This document shows positions 8,385 through 16,430 of a stretch of DNA of 40,305 nt, one piece after another (the stretch's first letter is position 1; each line of letters starts with the position of its first letter). Made by a program: the position numbers and the translations under genes. The notes beneath the pieces are model-generated. The model saw only the letters and a list, made by a program, of their open reading frames with translations, was not told the DNA's origin and searched no databases. The DNA comes from Bacteroidetes bacterium GWF2_29_10 (lineage in GTDB: Bacteria; Bacteroidota; Bacteroidia; Bacteroidales; GWE2-29-8). The DNA lies in assembly GCA_001768555.1 (NCBI GenBank), contig MEOD01000012.1, forward strand, positions 1 to 40,305, given 5' to 3'.

Positions 8385-9800
8385 TTATTTTTTATAGTTG
8401 ACAATAATTCTTTGAATCAAAGTGTCAAGATTTTGAAGAGTATCATTTAATCTTTCATAAAATTCAGCATTTATATTTTCAAGGTCATTTGAAAGTCTTT
8501 TACTAGCTTTTTCAATTACACCTACGCCTTCATTAAGTTGTTTTTTAGTGTTTTCCCAAAATACTTCATTTATATCCTTTATTTTATCAATAGTTTCTAA
8601 TCTTGTAAGTAATTTGGCAACGCTATCACTAAAATTCATTTGATTTCTAATCCAAGCATTTAACTTTTCTGTCGTCTCATCAAATGCTTCTGTATTTTCT
8701 TGAAGCGTATCAATAGTAGTTGCAAGTTTTACAACAATTTCTTGAAACTTAGTATCATCAATAAGTACTTTTTGAAGTTCTTCAATTAGTTTAGCTAATT
8801 GACTATTTTCATTTGTCAATTTGGTTGTGTTTTCTGTAATCTCTTTAATTGCAACTGACGAAATAGAAAAATCTTTAGAAACTTCTTTAAACTGATTTGT
8901 CAGGAAAACAATCATCTCTTTATTTTCAAGCTGCCATTGGTTCATACGCTGAACACTATTATTGAGTTCTTTAAAATTTTCTTGAACTAATTTTTCTATT
9001 AAGGCAGACATTTGAGCGTTAAATTGTTCCGTTGCATTTTTCATAACTTCTACCAAAGCTTCTGTATTATTTTTAGCTAAAAGTTCTGAAAATTCATCAA
9101 ATTTCTGGCGGATTAGTTCATTATTCGTATTCATTGATTCAATAATCCAATCAATGTTATTCTTGGTTTCTTTTGAATATTCGTTTTGCTCTGCTCTTAA
9201 TTTTTGTATTTGTGTCAATAAACTTGTTTCACCATTACCACCAAGTGCTAATTGAATTTTTTCTAATGTTTTGTTTTGAATATCTTGTTTATTGTGCAAC
9301 TCGGTAAATTGATTTCGAAGTTTTATTATTTGAGTTGAAACACTATCATCTGTTTCTCCAATTAGTGACTTGTTTAGTAAAAGAAAATTGTCATTTGTTT
9401 GTTTATTTCCTTCTTTTAATATCAATATAATTTCATTTAATGCAGTTAATTCATCCGTTGGTTTTGAAGGTGATTTTTTTTCTACTATATGCAGTATAAT
9501 TTGAGACACTTTCCCAAATATTAAAGAAAGAACAATTCCACAAATTGAAGTAGAAAATGCCGTTTTCATGCCTTCTAAGAGTGGTGGTATGCTCTCTGTT
9601 ATTTTATCAACATCAAAGTGTTGTAGTCCAAAATATATCCCTACAAATGTTCCTAATACTCCAAGTGTTGTAAAAACTACAGGAATTGATTCATATAAAT
9701 AATTAATGAACGTTTTCTGAGACCAAACGCGATATATGTAATAAATTGAGAAAAGTGTCCAGCCAATTATTAGACTATAAATTACTATTGTATAAGCCAT
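8385..9800 (-). CDS. zorA: Zorya defence protein ZorA, MotA/TolQ/ExbB-like motor subunit with long coiled-coil tail
   Basis: A 471-residue protein. The N-terminal 115 residues hold three membrane helices: about 3-25, about 37-62 (VVFTTLGVLGTFVGIYFGLQ) and about 83-110 (GMKTAFSTSICGIVLSLIFG). The TLGVLGTFVGI and GMKTAFSTSICG stretches are the MotA/TolQ/ExbB proton-channel signature. Residues about 118-470 are almost entirely charged, Gln/Asn-rich coiled coil (repeated LxxLx patterns such as TLQENTEAFDETTEKLNAWI), which corresponds to the cytoplasmic ZorA tail that conveys the signal to the effector. The length of about 470 residues, together with the zorB-HNH order, points to Zorya type II rather than type I, whose operon carries ZorC and ZorD. 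A plain TolQ/ExbB or MotA would not have this tail. The gene is intact. Confidence 0.87.
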   Translation of the reverse strand: MAYTIVIYSLIIGWTLFSIYYIYRVWSQKTFINYLYESIPVVFTTLGVLGTFVGIYFGLQHFDVDKITESIPPLLEGMKTAFSTSICGIVLSLIFGKVSQIILHIVEKKSPSKPTDELTALNEIILILKEGNKQTNDNFLLLNKSLIGETDDSVSTQIIKLRNQFTELHNKQDIQNKTLEKIQLALGGNGETSLLTQIQKLRAEQNEYSKETKNNIDWIIESMNTNNELIRQKFDEFSELLAKNNTEALVEVMKNATEQFNAQMSALIEKLVQENFKELNNSVQRMNQWQLENKEMIVFLTNQFKEVSKDFSISSVAIKEITENTTKLTNENSQLAKLIEELQKVLIDDTKFQEIVVKLATTIDTLQENTEAFDETTEKLNAWIRNQMNFSDSVAKLLTRLETIDKIKDINEVFWENTKKQLNEGVGVIEKASKRLSNDLENINAEFYERLNDTLQNLDTLIQRIIVNYKK

Positions 9801-9980
9801 ATTTTTAAAATAAATTTAAAATTTGTTTTATCATTATTTTTTTTACTGTTATTAACATTATGCTTTGTTGTCTTTTTAGCATTGTCAATAAAATTCTATA
9901 TTTTGTAATTTCACCAGAGTTTTTTTAATGCAAAAATAAAAAAAATAACACAATAAAAAAAATAATATGATTTATTTAAG

Positions 9981-10361
9981 CTATATTCTTTGGTTGCTAT
10001 TTATTTCTCCGAGGTTGCTATCTATTTCTCCGAGGTTGCTATCTATTTCTCTGAGGTTGCTATCTATTTCTCCGAGGTCGCTATCTATTTCTCCGAGGTC
10101 ACTCTCTATTTCTCCGAGGTTGCTATCTATTTCTTCGAGGTCGCTATCTATTTCTCCGAGGTCACTATCTATTTCTCCGAGGTCGCTATCTATTTCTCCG
10201 AGGTCACACTCTATTTCTTCGAGGTCGCTATCTATTTCTCCGAGGTCACTATCTATTTCTCCGAGGTCACACTCTATTTCTCCGAGGTCACACTCTATTT
10301 CTCCGAGGTTGCTATCTATTTCTCCGAGGTTGCTATCTATTTTTTCAAGGTCACACTCCAT
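9981..10361 (-). CDS. Possible small acidic heptad-repeat (coiled-coil) protein encoded by the minisatellite
   Basis: ATG 10359-10361 opens a 126-residue frame made almost wholly of the heptad L-G-E-I-D-S-D/N, with variants E-C-D and E-S-D. Leu and Ile recur at 3-4 spacing, as in a coiled-coil a/d pattern, and the product is strongly acidic. It lies in the same direction as zorA, ending 180 bp before it. Because each 21-bp unit is exactly seven codons, other frames are also open (a plus-strand frame reads VAIYFSE repeatedly), so openness alone does not prove coding. The A-rich leader TTAAAAAAATGG is compatible with translation in Bacteroidota. It could be a small coiled-coil protein or an untranslated minisatellite. 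Confidence 0.3.
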   Translation of the reverse strand: MECDLEKIDSNLGEIDSNLGEIECDLGEIECDLGEIDSDLGEIDSDLEEIECDLGEIDSDLGEIDSDLGEIDSDLEEIDSNLGEIESDLGEIDSDLGEIDSNLREIDSNLGEIDSNLGEINSNQRI

Positions 10362-10370
10362 TTTTTTAAT
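9993..10370. repeat. 18-copy 21-bp minisatellite
   Basis: Eighteen head-to-tail units of exactly 21 bp, consensus on the plus strand GTYGCTATCTATTTCTCCGA plus a final G. There are no indels. Substitutions sit at a few fixed positions (GTT/GTC, GCT/ACT/ACA, ATC/CTC, CCG/TCG). The last two units (10329-10370) are the most diverged. Unit variants recur in a mosaic order (for example the ACA variant at units 11, 14, 15 and 18), as expected from unit duplication by slippage or recombination. The repeat sits between the zorA promoter region and a decayed spacer. Confidence 0.95.
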
Positions 10371-10374
10371 GTGA

Positions 10375-10585
10375 AAAACCTTTTCTCCTTGCCTAGAGAG
10401 AGTGCGGTTATTGATAGAACGCAGATGACGCGGATGCTACGCAACGCTGATTTACACGGATGTTGTTTGGTTATTAATAGATTTTATTTTACCACAAAGA
10501 ATAAAGGAGGCACAAAGGGCAGAAGGATTGAGGTTGATTGAAGCCCCCCACTCTGTCGTGCGAACAGCATATTGGAATTGGGTTT
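10375..10585. other. Non-coding spacer with decayed short repeats
   Basis: I see no supportable gene. The spacer contains GAACGCAGATGACGCGGATG (10417-10436) followed by a degenerate echo CAACGCTGATTTACACGGAT (10442-10461), an ACCACAAAG ... GGCACAAAGGGC pair (10491-10520), and a direct repeat GGTTATTRATAGA at 10406-10418 and 10469-10481. From general knowledge, AACGCAGATGACGCGGAT-like and CACAAAGGGCACAAAG-like words are common intergenic repeats in Bacteroidota. It lies between the 3' end of the redox fusion gene and the minisatellite. Confidence 0.5.
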
Positions 10586-13500
10586 TTATTTCATTTTTTT
10601 CTCTAATATGCCATCACCATCAATAGAGAGTCGGTTGAAGTATTCAGGAACAGGTAGCCCTTTAAGTTTGTCAACATAAAGCTTTGCAAGGAATTGACTA
10701 AGCATGAATCCCTGCCCCTTTAAACCTGCGAAAATTCCCTTATCTATGTCAATAATCATGCGAGGCTCAATATAATTGCCAGACCACATTGCTTGGAATC
10801 CTGCTGTAGCTATTTGAGGAATCCAATCAACAAATACTTCGGTAATAATATCAATAAACTCTTTGCTGTTGTATTCAAGGTTTTTAAGTGTTTCGGTAGC
10901 ATCATTGGCTGGTGAAGCACAGCCTATAATTTGTCCAGTTTCAGGGAGTTGATGCCCATAAACAGCAATAAAGCCTTTATGGTTACGTCGGTCAATCAAC
11001 ATATCTAAAGTTTTCCCGTTTAGCCCTAAGTTTTTCATTCGTCGAGTGATAAATGCCTGATGTTTTACTGGATATAGTCCTGTTTCTATGCCAAGCATTT
11101 TTGCGAAATGAAATGCATTAGCGCCCATTGCATTTACAAAATAATCGGATTCAAATTCTAAGTAATCGCTATTTTGAGTTCGAACAATTATTTTGTATTT
11201 TTCTTTATGCTTTTCAATATCAATTAACTCGTAATTATCGTAGTAAGTTCCTCCTTTTTCTACACCTATTTTAATTAAAGCACTAATTACTTTACCTGGA
11301 GTTGCGTGCCAACAGTTAGGAGTTATAACAGCGGCTAGGTATTTGTTATTTTTCATGTTAAAATAAGGAGATATCTTTTGCCGGAATTGTTCGCTATAAA
11401 CTAGTTCTCCTTTTTGCCATTTTAAAGATTCTTTAAGGATGTCTAAATTGTTTTCATCATGAGCAAAATTGATGTAATTAATTAGATTGAAATCAATATC
11501 ATGTTGTTTTGCTAAGTCTTTAAATAATTCGAAATTATGAATTGCGATGTCGGTTAATTCGGGGATGCTAAATACAGGACGGCCTGCGGCTATGTTTCTC
11601 CATGATGAACCAACTCCGTAATTTATCATTGCGGGCTTTAGTCCTGCCTCTGCAAAATATCTGAACAATGAGCTTCCAGCAATTCCACCTCCTGCAATGA
11701 ATGATTTTACTTTATGTTTTTGGATTTTTCCATTAATGTATAGTTTTTCTTTTTGTGTTGAGTTATATAATTCACCTATAAGAATTTGGCTAGATAAAGG
11801 AGCTCTAGGCGTTGGGCTACCTAATAGCTGTACGCCTTCTTCTGATAGTAAATATTTTAAACGACGTAAGCATCTTTTTCCTCTACAAGGGCCCATGCCA
11901 ATGCGAGTGTTATGCTTTACTTCGTCAACAGTAATGTAATGTCTTCCTTTAATTAGTTTGAAAACTTCTTGATAAGGCACGTCGTCACAATGGCAAACTA
12001 ATTGTTCTTTGTCGTCGGATAAAGTGTAATTATCAAATTCTAATTTGGCAGGGCTCCTTTCTACGTCATAGAATCCTCTAATGTCATTGAATAGGATGCC
12101 AGTATTTAGTTCTTCGACTTTAACAACGGCAATATTAGTTTTATTGCTTTTCTTTAGTATTTTAGAAATAATGCCTAGCCCTATTTTATTTCCATCATTG
12201 TCTGTCAGGATTACATTGGTATCTTTGTTACATATAATTTCTATAGGCAAATAGACTTCATTGCGCTTTTTATTATATCCGAAAATTGCTAAACCTGGGC
12301 ATTGATAAACACAATCCAAGCATCCGACGCATTTGTCGTAATCAACTATAGGTACGTCATTTGTGGAGTTTTTCTTTATAGCATCGTGAGGACACACAAA
12401 TGTGCATGGATTACAAGCAAACCCGAATAAACAATCAATAATAACATAAGGTTTATTCTGCCTTTCTTCATTTGGCAATATTGCTTCTGCTAGAATTCTT
12501 ATAGGTTTTTGTTGAGAATCAAGAAACTCTTTTGATGTTTTTAGATAAGCCTCATAATTATATTTTTGATCTAATTCGGAAATGATGTTAAATGCAACTT
12601 CAAACCCTCTTAAAACAGCGGAAGTGCCCTCTCCTATTCTCATTGCATCACCTACAGCAAAACATCTTCCTCCAAACATGTTTTTACCTTTTGTAAACAA
12701 TTCGTTATCAGAAATTAGCCCAGTGCAAACATTGATTGTATCTATACCATATATTACTTTTTCAGTTCCTTGCTTTGGCTTCATATTTTCGGCCTCTGCA
12801 ACAACTACTCCTATTATTCCATCTTTTTTCTTATTAGGAATTGCTTCTACAACTAAATGAGCTAAAACAATGGGGATACCTAAACGCCGAATCCTGTTTG
12901 CCTGCACAGGAAAACCTCCCAATGCATTGTTGCCCTCAATTATAGCCTTAATGTTAGCACCAGCCTGATATAGTTGATAGCTCGTTAAATATCCAATATT
13001 GCCTGCACCTATTGTAATAATATTTTTGCCTAATAATGTGTAGTCAATATTCATCATCTTTTGAATAACAGCGGATGTATATACTCCCGGCAAATCATCA
13101 TTAAAAAAGGATGGCATAAAAGGAATTGCTCCTGTAGCTACAACCAAAAAATCAGGCTCTATATAAAATATTTCTTTCGTTTTGAAATTCTTTACAGCAA
13201 CTTTATTTCCCTCTAATATATCCCATGCTGTGCAATTAGTCATTACCATATTGCTAGAAGCTTCACCCTCTAAATGCTTTGTTATCTCAAACCCTCTCAG
13301 TCCTCCAAACTGCCGCTCTCTCTCAAAGAAGAAAAACTGATGCGTTTGCATATTAAACTGTCCACCAATATTCTCATTACTATCTATCAAGATGTTGGAT
13401 ATGCCAAATTTATTTAGCTTCTTTCTCGTTGCTAAACCAGCAGGCCCCGCTCCGATTATTAAGACTTGCGTCTTATATTTTTTGATTTCTTTACTTTTAA

Positions 13501-13813
13501 TTTCAGGCTGATTTTCAGGTAGAAAATATTCAGAAATTATTTTCACCTCTTTCACGTCATCACATTTCGTTATGCAAATTCTTTTTATTTCGCCATCAAC
13601 AAGCATTTCACAAGCGCCACATTTTCCAATACCACATTCCAAACTTCTATTTCTACCAGTCAAACTATGACTATGCACATTATGCCCAGCCAAATGTAGA
13701 GCAGATGCAATTGTGTGTCCCTTAAATCCATATATTAATTTTCCATCAAATAGAAATTGGTGTTTTTCTTCCTTTGGGATGTCAATAATAGGGTGTTTAT
13801 CTATCTTATACAT
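10586..13813 (-). CDS. Multidomain FAD/NAD/Fe-S dehydrogenase, single-chain fusion of HcnABC-type amino-acid dehydrogenase subunits
   Basis: A 1075-residue cytoplasmic flavoprotein. Modules in order: a Fer2_4 [2Fe-2S] domain with C60, C65, C68 and C80; a pyridine-nucleotide-disulfide oxidoreductase fold with FAD site IIGAGPAG near 119-126 and second dinucleotide site ITIGAGNIGYLTSY near 265; an inserted ferredoxin pair (ACNPCTFVCPHD near 465 and KCVGCLDCVYQCP near 495) for two [4Fe-4S] clusters; a BFD-like [2Fe-2S] domain (VCHCDD near 605 to GPCRGKRCLRRL near 645); and a DAO-type FAD oxidoreductase (FIAGGGIAGSSLF near 703 to the end). HcnA, HcnB and HcnC, or the subunits of proline/nopaline-type dehydrogenases, supply the same modules as separate chains. 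The likely reaction is oxidation of an amino acid or N-substituted amine by the C-terminal DAO domain, with electrons passed through the clusters. The substrate is unknown. Confidence 0.85.
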   Translation of the reverse strand: MYKIDKHPIIDIPKEEKHQFLFDGKLIYGFKGHTIASALHLAGHNVHSHSLTGRNRSLECGIGKCGACEMLVDGEIKRICITKCDDVKEVKIISEYFLPENQPEIKSKEIKKYKTQVLIIGAGPAGLATRKKLNKFGISNILIDSNENIGGQFNMQTHQFFFFERERQFGGLRGFEITKHLEGEASSNMVMTNCTAWDILEGNKVAVKNFKTKEIFYIEPDFLVVATGAIPFMPSFFNDDLPGVYTSAVIQKMMNIDYTLLGKNIITIGAGNIGYLTSYQLYQAGANIKAIIEGNNALGGFPVQANRIRRLGIPIVLAHLVVEAIPNKKKDGIIGVVVAEAENMKPKQGTEKVIYGIDTINVCTGLISDNELFTKGKNMFGGRCFAVGDAMRIGEGTSAVLRGFEVAFNIISELDQKYNYEAYLKTSKEFLDSQQKPIRILAEAILPNEERQNKPYVIIDCLFGFACNPCTFVCPHDAIKKNSTNDVPIVDYDKCVGCLDCVYQCPGLAIFGYNKKRNEVYLPIEIICNKDTNVILTDNDGNKIGLGIISKILKKSNKTNIAVVKVEELNTGILFNDIRGFYDVERSPAKLEFDNYTLSDDKEQLVCHCDDVPYQEVFKLIKGRHYITVDEVKHNTRIGMGPCRGKRCLRRLKYLLSEEGVQLLGSPTPRAPLSSQILIGELYNSTQKEKLYINGKIQKHKVKSFIAGGGIAGSSLFRYFAEAGLKPAMINYGVGSSWRNIAAGRPVFSIPELTDIAIHNFELFKDLAKQHDIDFNLINYINFAHDENNLDILKESLKWQKGELVYSEQFRQKISPYFNMKNNKYLAAVITPNCWHATPGKVISALIKIGVEKGGTYYDNYELIDIEKHKEKYKIIVRTQNSDYLEFESDYFVNAMGANAFHFAKMLGIETGLYPVKHQAFITRRMKNLGLNGKTLDMLIDRRNHKGFIAVYGHQLPETGQIIGCASPANDATETLKNLEYNSKEFIDIITEVFVDWIPQIATAGFQAMWSGNYIEPRMIIDIDKGIFAGLKGQGFMLSQFLAKLYVDKLKGLPVPEYFNRLSIDGDGILEKKMK

Positions 13814-13963
13814 AAATAATTTATTATGATATTGTAGTTAAATATTACTCTAAAAAAAGCTCAAAGTAAATATTTTTTTCAATTATTTTATTTATTTCAA
13901 AAATTTTATTGACCTTTACGACTCAAATAAAAATCAAACGTGAAATTACAAAAATTATAAAAG

Positions 13964-15679
13964 ATGGGCAAAAGACTTCTTATACGTGACGTAACCCTTA
14001 GAGACGGTCAACAATCATTATTTGCAACCAGAATGAATCAAGCACAAGTTGATAAAGTATTAAATTTATATAAAGACGCAGGCTTCTATGCACTAGAAGT
14101 TTGGGGAGGCGCTATTCCTGATTCTGTTATGCGATATCTAAATGAAGACCCTTGGGATAGACTTGAAAAAATAAAAGCAATAATAGGAGATAATTCAAAA
14201 CTAACAGCATTGTCAAGAGGACGGAATCTTTTTGGATACAATCCATATACTTACAAAGTTATAGAAGGATTTAATAGAAATGCAATACAATCAGGTATTT
14301 CTATAATGCGAATTTTTGATGCACTGAATGATTTGAATAATCTAGCAAGCACTATTAAAATTGTTAAAGAAAATGGAGCTATTGCAGATTGTGCTGTATG
14401 TTATACTGTTGATCCTAAAGTATCTTTAATGGACAAAATGAAAGCAATCTCTCATGGGAAAAAGCCATTTAAATCTGTTTTTAATAATGATTATTTCGTT
14501 TTAAAAGCAACTCAAATTGAGAAAATGGGAGCAGACATGATTTCGATAAAAGACATGGCTGGCCTTATTCCCCCAAAACAAACAGCAGAACTGATTAGAC
14601 GATTAAAAAAGAATATAAAAGTTCCTATAGATTTCCATACCCATTGCACACCAGGATATGGACTAGCTTCTTCTTTAACTGCAATTATAAACGGTGTTGA
14701 TATAGTTGACACCTGCATTTGGAACTTTGCAGGAGGTTCAGCCGCCCCAGCTTATGAATTAATTTATATATTCTGCAAAAAATTAGGAATAGAAATAGAC
14801 GGAGACGTTAATGTTATTTCTCAAATTAATAAAGAACTTCTTGATATAAGAAAAGGTTTAGAACAATTTGATGAAACAAAAATGCTCCCAATAGAATTTG
14901 ATATTAGTAACTACAATCTGCCTAAAAATATAGACAAACTGTTTGATGATGCAATTAAATATGCGAAAAAGGAAAATGATGAAAAATTATTAGAAGCTTG
15001 TAACAAAATTGACAAATATTTTAACTTTCCTCCAGCAGATATAAATGTTAAAGATGCAGAAATACCAGGAGGTATGTATTCTAATATGTTAGCTCAATTA
15101 AAGCAGTTAAAACTAGAACAATATCTTCCTGAAGTATTAAAATTAGTGCCTGCCGTTAGAATTGATGCAGGATGCCCTCCATTAGTAACACCAACAAGCC
15201 AAATAGTGGGTGTGCAAGCAGTAAACTGCATTATAGATAAATCAAAAGGATTACCTTATTACACAAATAATACCGTCCAATTTGTAAATCTTGTTAAAGG
15301 ACTATATGGGAAAACGCCTATTGAAGTGGATCCTGACTTTAGAGAACAAATTGCAGGAACAAAAATAGAAACACCTTTTGACGAAGATAGTTATCAAAAA
15401 CAAGCTAATCCAAATCTTGATGAATTTGATGGAGTTAAACTCTCTCAAAATGAAAAAGAAGAATTATTATTAGAGCTCTTTCCTGCAGTAGCTGTTAACT
15501 TTTTGAAGAAAAGAAGAGAAAAAGAATACATAGCAAAAGTTACAAAGCAAAAAGAAGAAGAAAGCAGATTAGATAGAGAAAGAATTGAAAAGAATAAAGA
15601 AGCTATTGATTCTTACCAAAAATTATCTTTGGACGAGAAAGCAAAAAGACTTTATGACGGGTTTAGTAGTAGAAACTAA
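13964..15679 (+). CDS. Pyruvate/oxaloacetate carboxyltransferase (OadA / pyruvate carboxylase B / transcarboxylase 5S type) without biotin domain
   Basis: A 571-residue soluble enzyme. The HMGL-like TIM barrel starts at once: RDVTLRDGQQSLFATR (Asp14 as metal/substrate residue), then a carboxylatable-lysine context MISIKDMAGL near 193-202 and metal-binding DFHTHCTPGYG near 224-234. The PYC_OADA domain follows (PGGMYSNMLAQLKQL, CPPLVTPTSQIVGVQA). The carboxyl group moves between biotin and pyruvate or oxaloacetate. The last 80 residues are Lys/Glu-rich helix, and there is no biotin-attachment AMKM-type motif, so a separate biotin carrier protein must exist. None is in the window. It is divergent from the redox fusion gene across 150 bp. 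Which of oxaloacetate decarboxylase alpha, PycB or transcarboxylase 5S it is cannot be decided from this region. Confidence 0.88.
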   Translation: MGKRLLIRDVTLRDGQQSLFATRMNQAQVDKVLNLYKDAGFYALEVWGGAIPDSVMRYLNEDPWDRLEKIKAIIGDNSKLTALSRGRNLFGYNPYTYKVIEGFNRNAIQSGISIMRIFDALNDLNNLASTIKIVKENGAIADCAVCYTVDPKVSLMDKMKAISHGKKPFKSVFNNDYFVLKATQIEKMGADMISIKDMAGLIPPKQTAELIRRLKKNIKVPIDFHTHCTPGYGLASSLTAIINGVDIVDTCIWNFAGGSAAPAYELIYIFCKKLGIEIDGDVNVISQINKELLDIRKGLEQFDETKMLPIEFDISNYNLPKNIDKLFDDAIKYAKKENDEKLLEACNKIDKYFNFPPADINVKDAEIPGGMYSNMLAQLKQLKLEQYLPEVLKLVPAVRIDAGCPPLVTPTSQIVGVQAVNCIIDKSKGLPYYTNNTVQFVNLVKGLYGKTPIEVDPDFREQIAGTKIETPFDEDSYQKQANPNLDEFDGVKLSQNEKEELLLELFPAVAVNFLKKRREKEYIAKVTKQKEEESRLDRERIEKNKEAIDSYQKLSLDEKAKRLYDGFSSRN

Positions 15680-15749
15680 CATATTTGTCTAAACATACGA
15701 TTTTTTATATCATATAGGTTTAGCGACATGTTAATATAAGAGCGAGTAT

Positions 15750-16430
15750 ATGGTAAATTTTGGGATAATATTAAATGAGAGTGCACGCTCAAGAGCATAT
15801 ATTCAAATATTATGTAAAAATGGAGTATTCCCTAAAAGCATTTTGTATATTAGTAATGCTTGGGAACCTCCTTTAGAGATTAGTTATGCAGGGGAGTTTA
15901 ATATAAGGGAAACCACAGGCGAAACTATTACTAAATACAATTTAAGCTGTGTAAAAACAAACGAAACCAACATAAACTCTCCTATAATCATTAACATTTT
16001 AAAGAGTTTTGAAGAAGATATTATTGTTTTTGGAGGTCCTGGAGGACAAATATTAAAAAAAGATATTTTAAATATTGGGAAGAACTTCCTTCATGCCCAT
16101 CCAGGAAAGGTGCCAGAATATAGAGGGAGCACGACGCTATACTACACAATACTTAATAATCACAAACCAAATGTGTCAGTATTTTATCTATCTAAAGAAA
16201 TAGATGAAGGAGATTTAATAGGCATCTATGAATATAATATTATAAAAGAAATTAATATAGACTATATTTTCGATCCATTAATAAGAGCTCAAAGTATCCT
16301 AAAAGCATTAAATAAACTTAAACAAAATCCAGACTTTACAAAAGAAAAGCAACCCACAAGCAACGACTTGCCATACTTTGTTATTCACCCAATATTAAAA
16401 CATATTGCCATCAATAAAACAAAGCAATAA
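15750..16430 (+). CDS. Formyltransferase-fold protein of a sugar-modification type
   Basis: A 226-residue protein with the C-terminal half of the formyltransferase N-terminal fold: FLHAHPGKVPEYRGSTTLYY (113-132) and LSKEIDEGDLIGIYEY (147-162), matching the NxH...PxxRG and LDxGD motifs of methionyl-tRNA formyltransferase and of sugar N-formyltransferases. The conserved His is H117 and the conserved Asp is D152, but the Asn two places before that His is replaced by H115. It is too short for Met-tRNA formyltransferase (about 310 residues) and lacks the OB-fold tRNA-binding domain, so a role in formylating an amino-sugar of the neighbouring polysaccharide is more likely. Its end abuts the convergent next gene exactly. 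Catalytic competence is uncertain because of the Asn replacement. Confidence 0.75.
   Translation: MVNFGIILNESARSRAYIQILCKNGVFPKSILYISNAWEPPLEISYAGEFNIRETTGETITKYNLSCVKTNETNINSPIIINILKSFEEDIIVFGGPGGQILKKDILNIGKNFLHAHPGKVPEYRGSTTLYYTILNNHKPNVSVFYLSKEIDEGDLIGIYEYNIIKEINIDYIFDPLIRAQSILKALNKLKQNPDFTKEKQPTSNDLPYFVIHPILKHIAINKTKQ

Noticed and set aside
9990-10541. Plus-strand frame reading VAIYFSE repeats through the minisatellite
   Set aside because: Open only because the unit is 21 bp without stops; hydrophobic/aromatic repeat has no coiled-coil logic, the frame runs into decayed spacer DNA and there is no neighbour in that direction.
15750-16430. Methionyl-tRNA formyltransferase (fmt)
   Set aside because: The protein is too short and lacks the tRNA-binding C-terminal domain, and its neighbours are polysaccharide genes.
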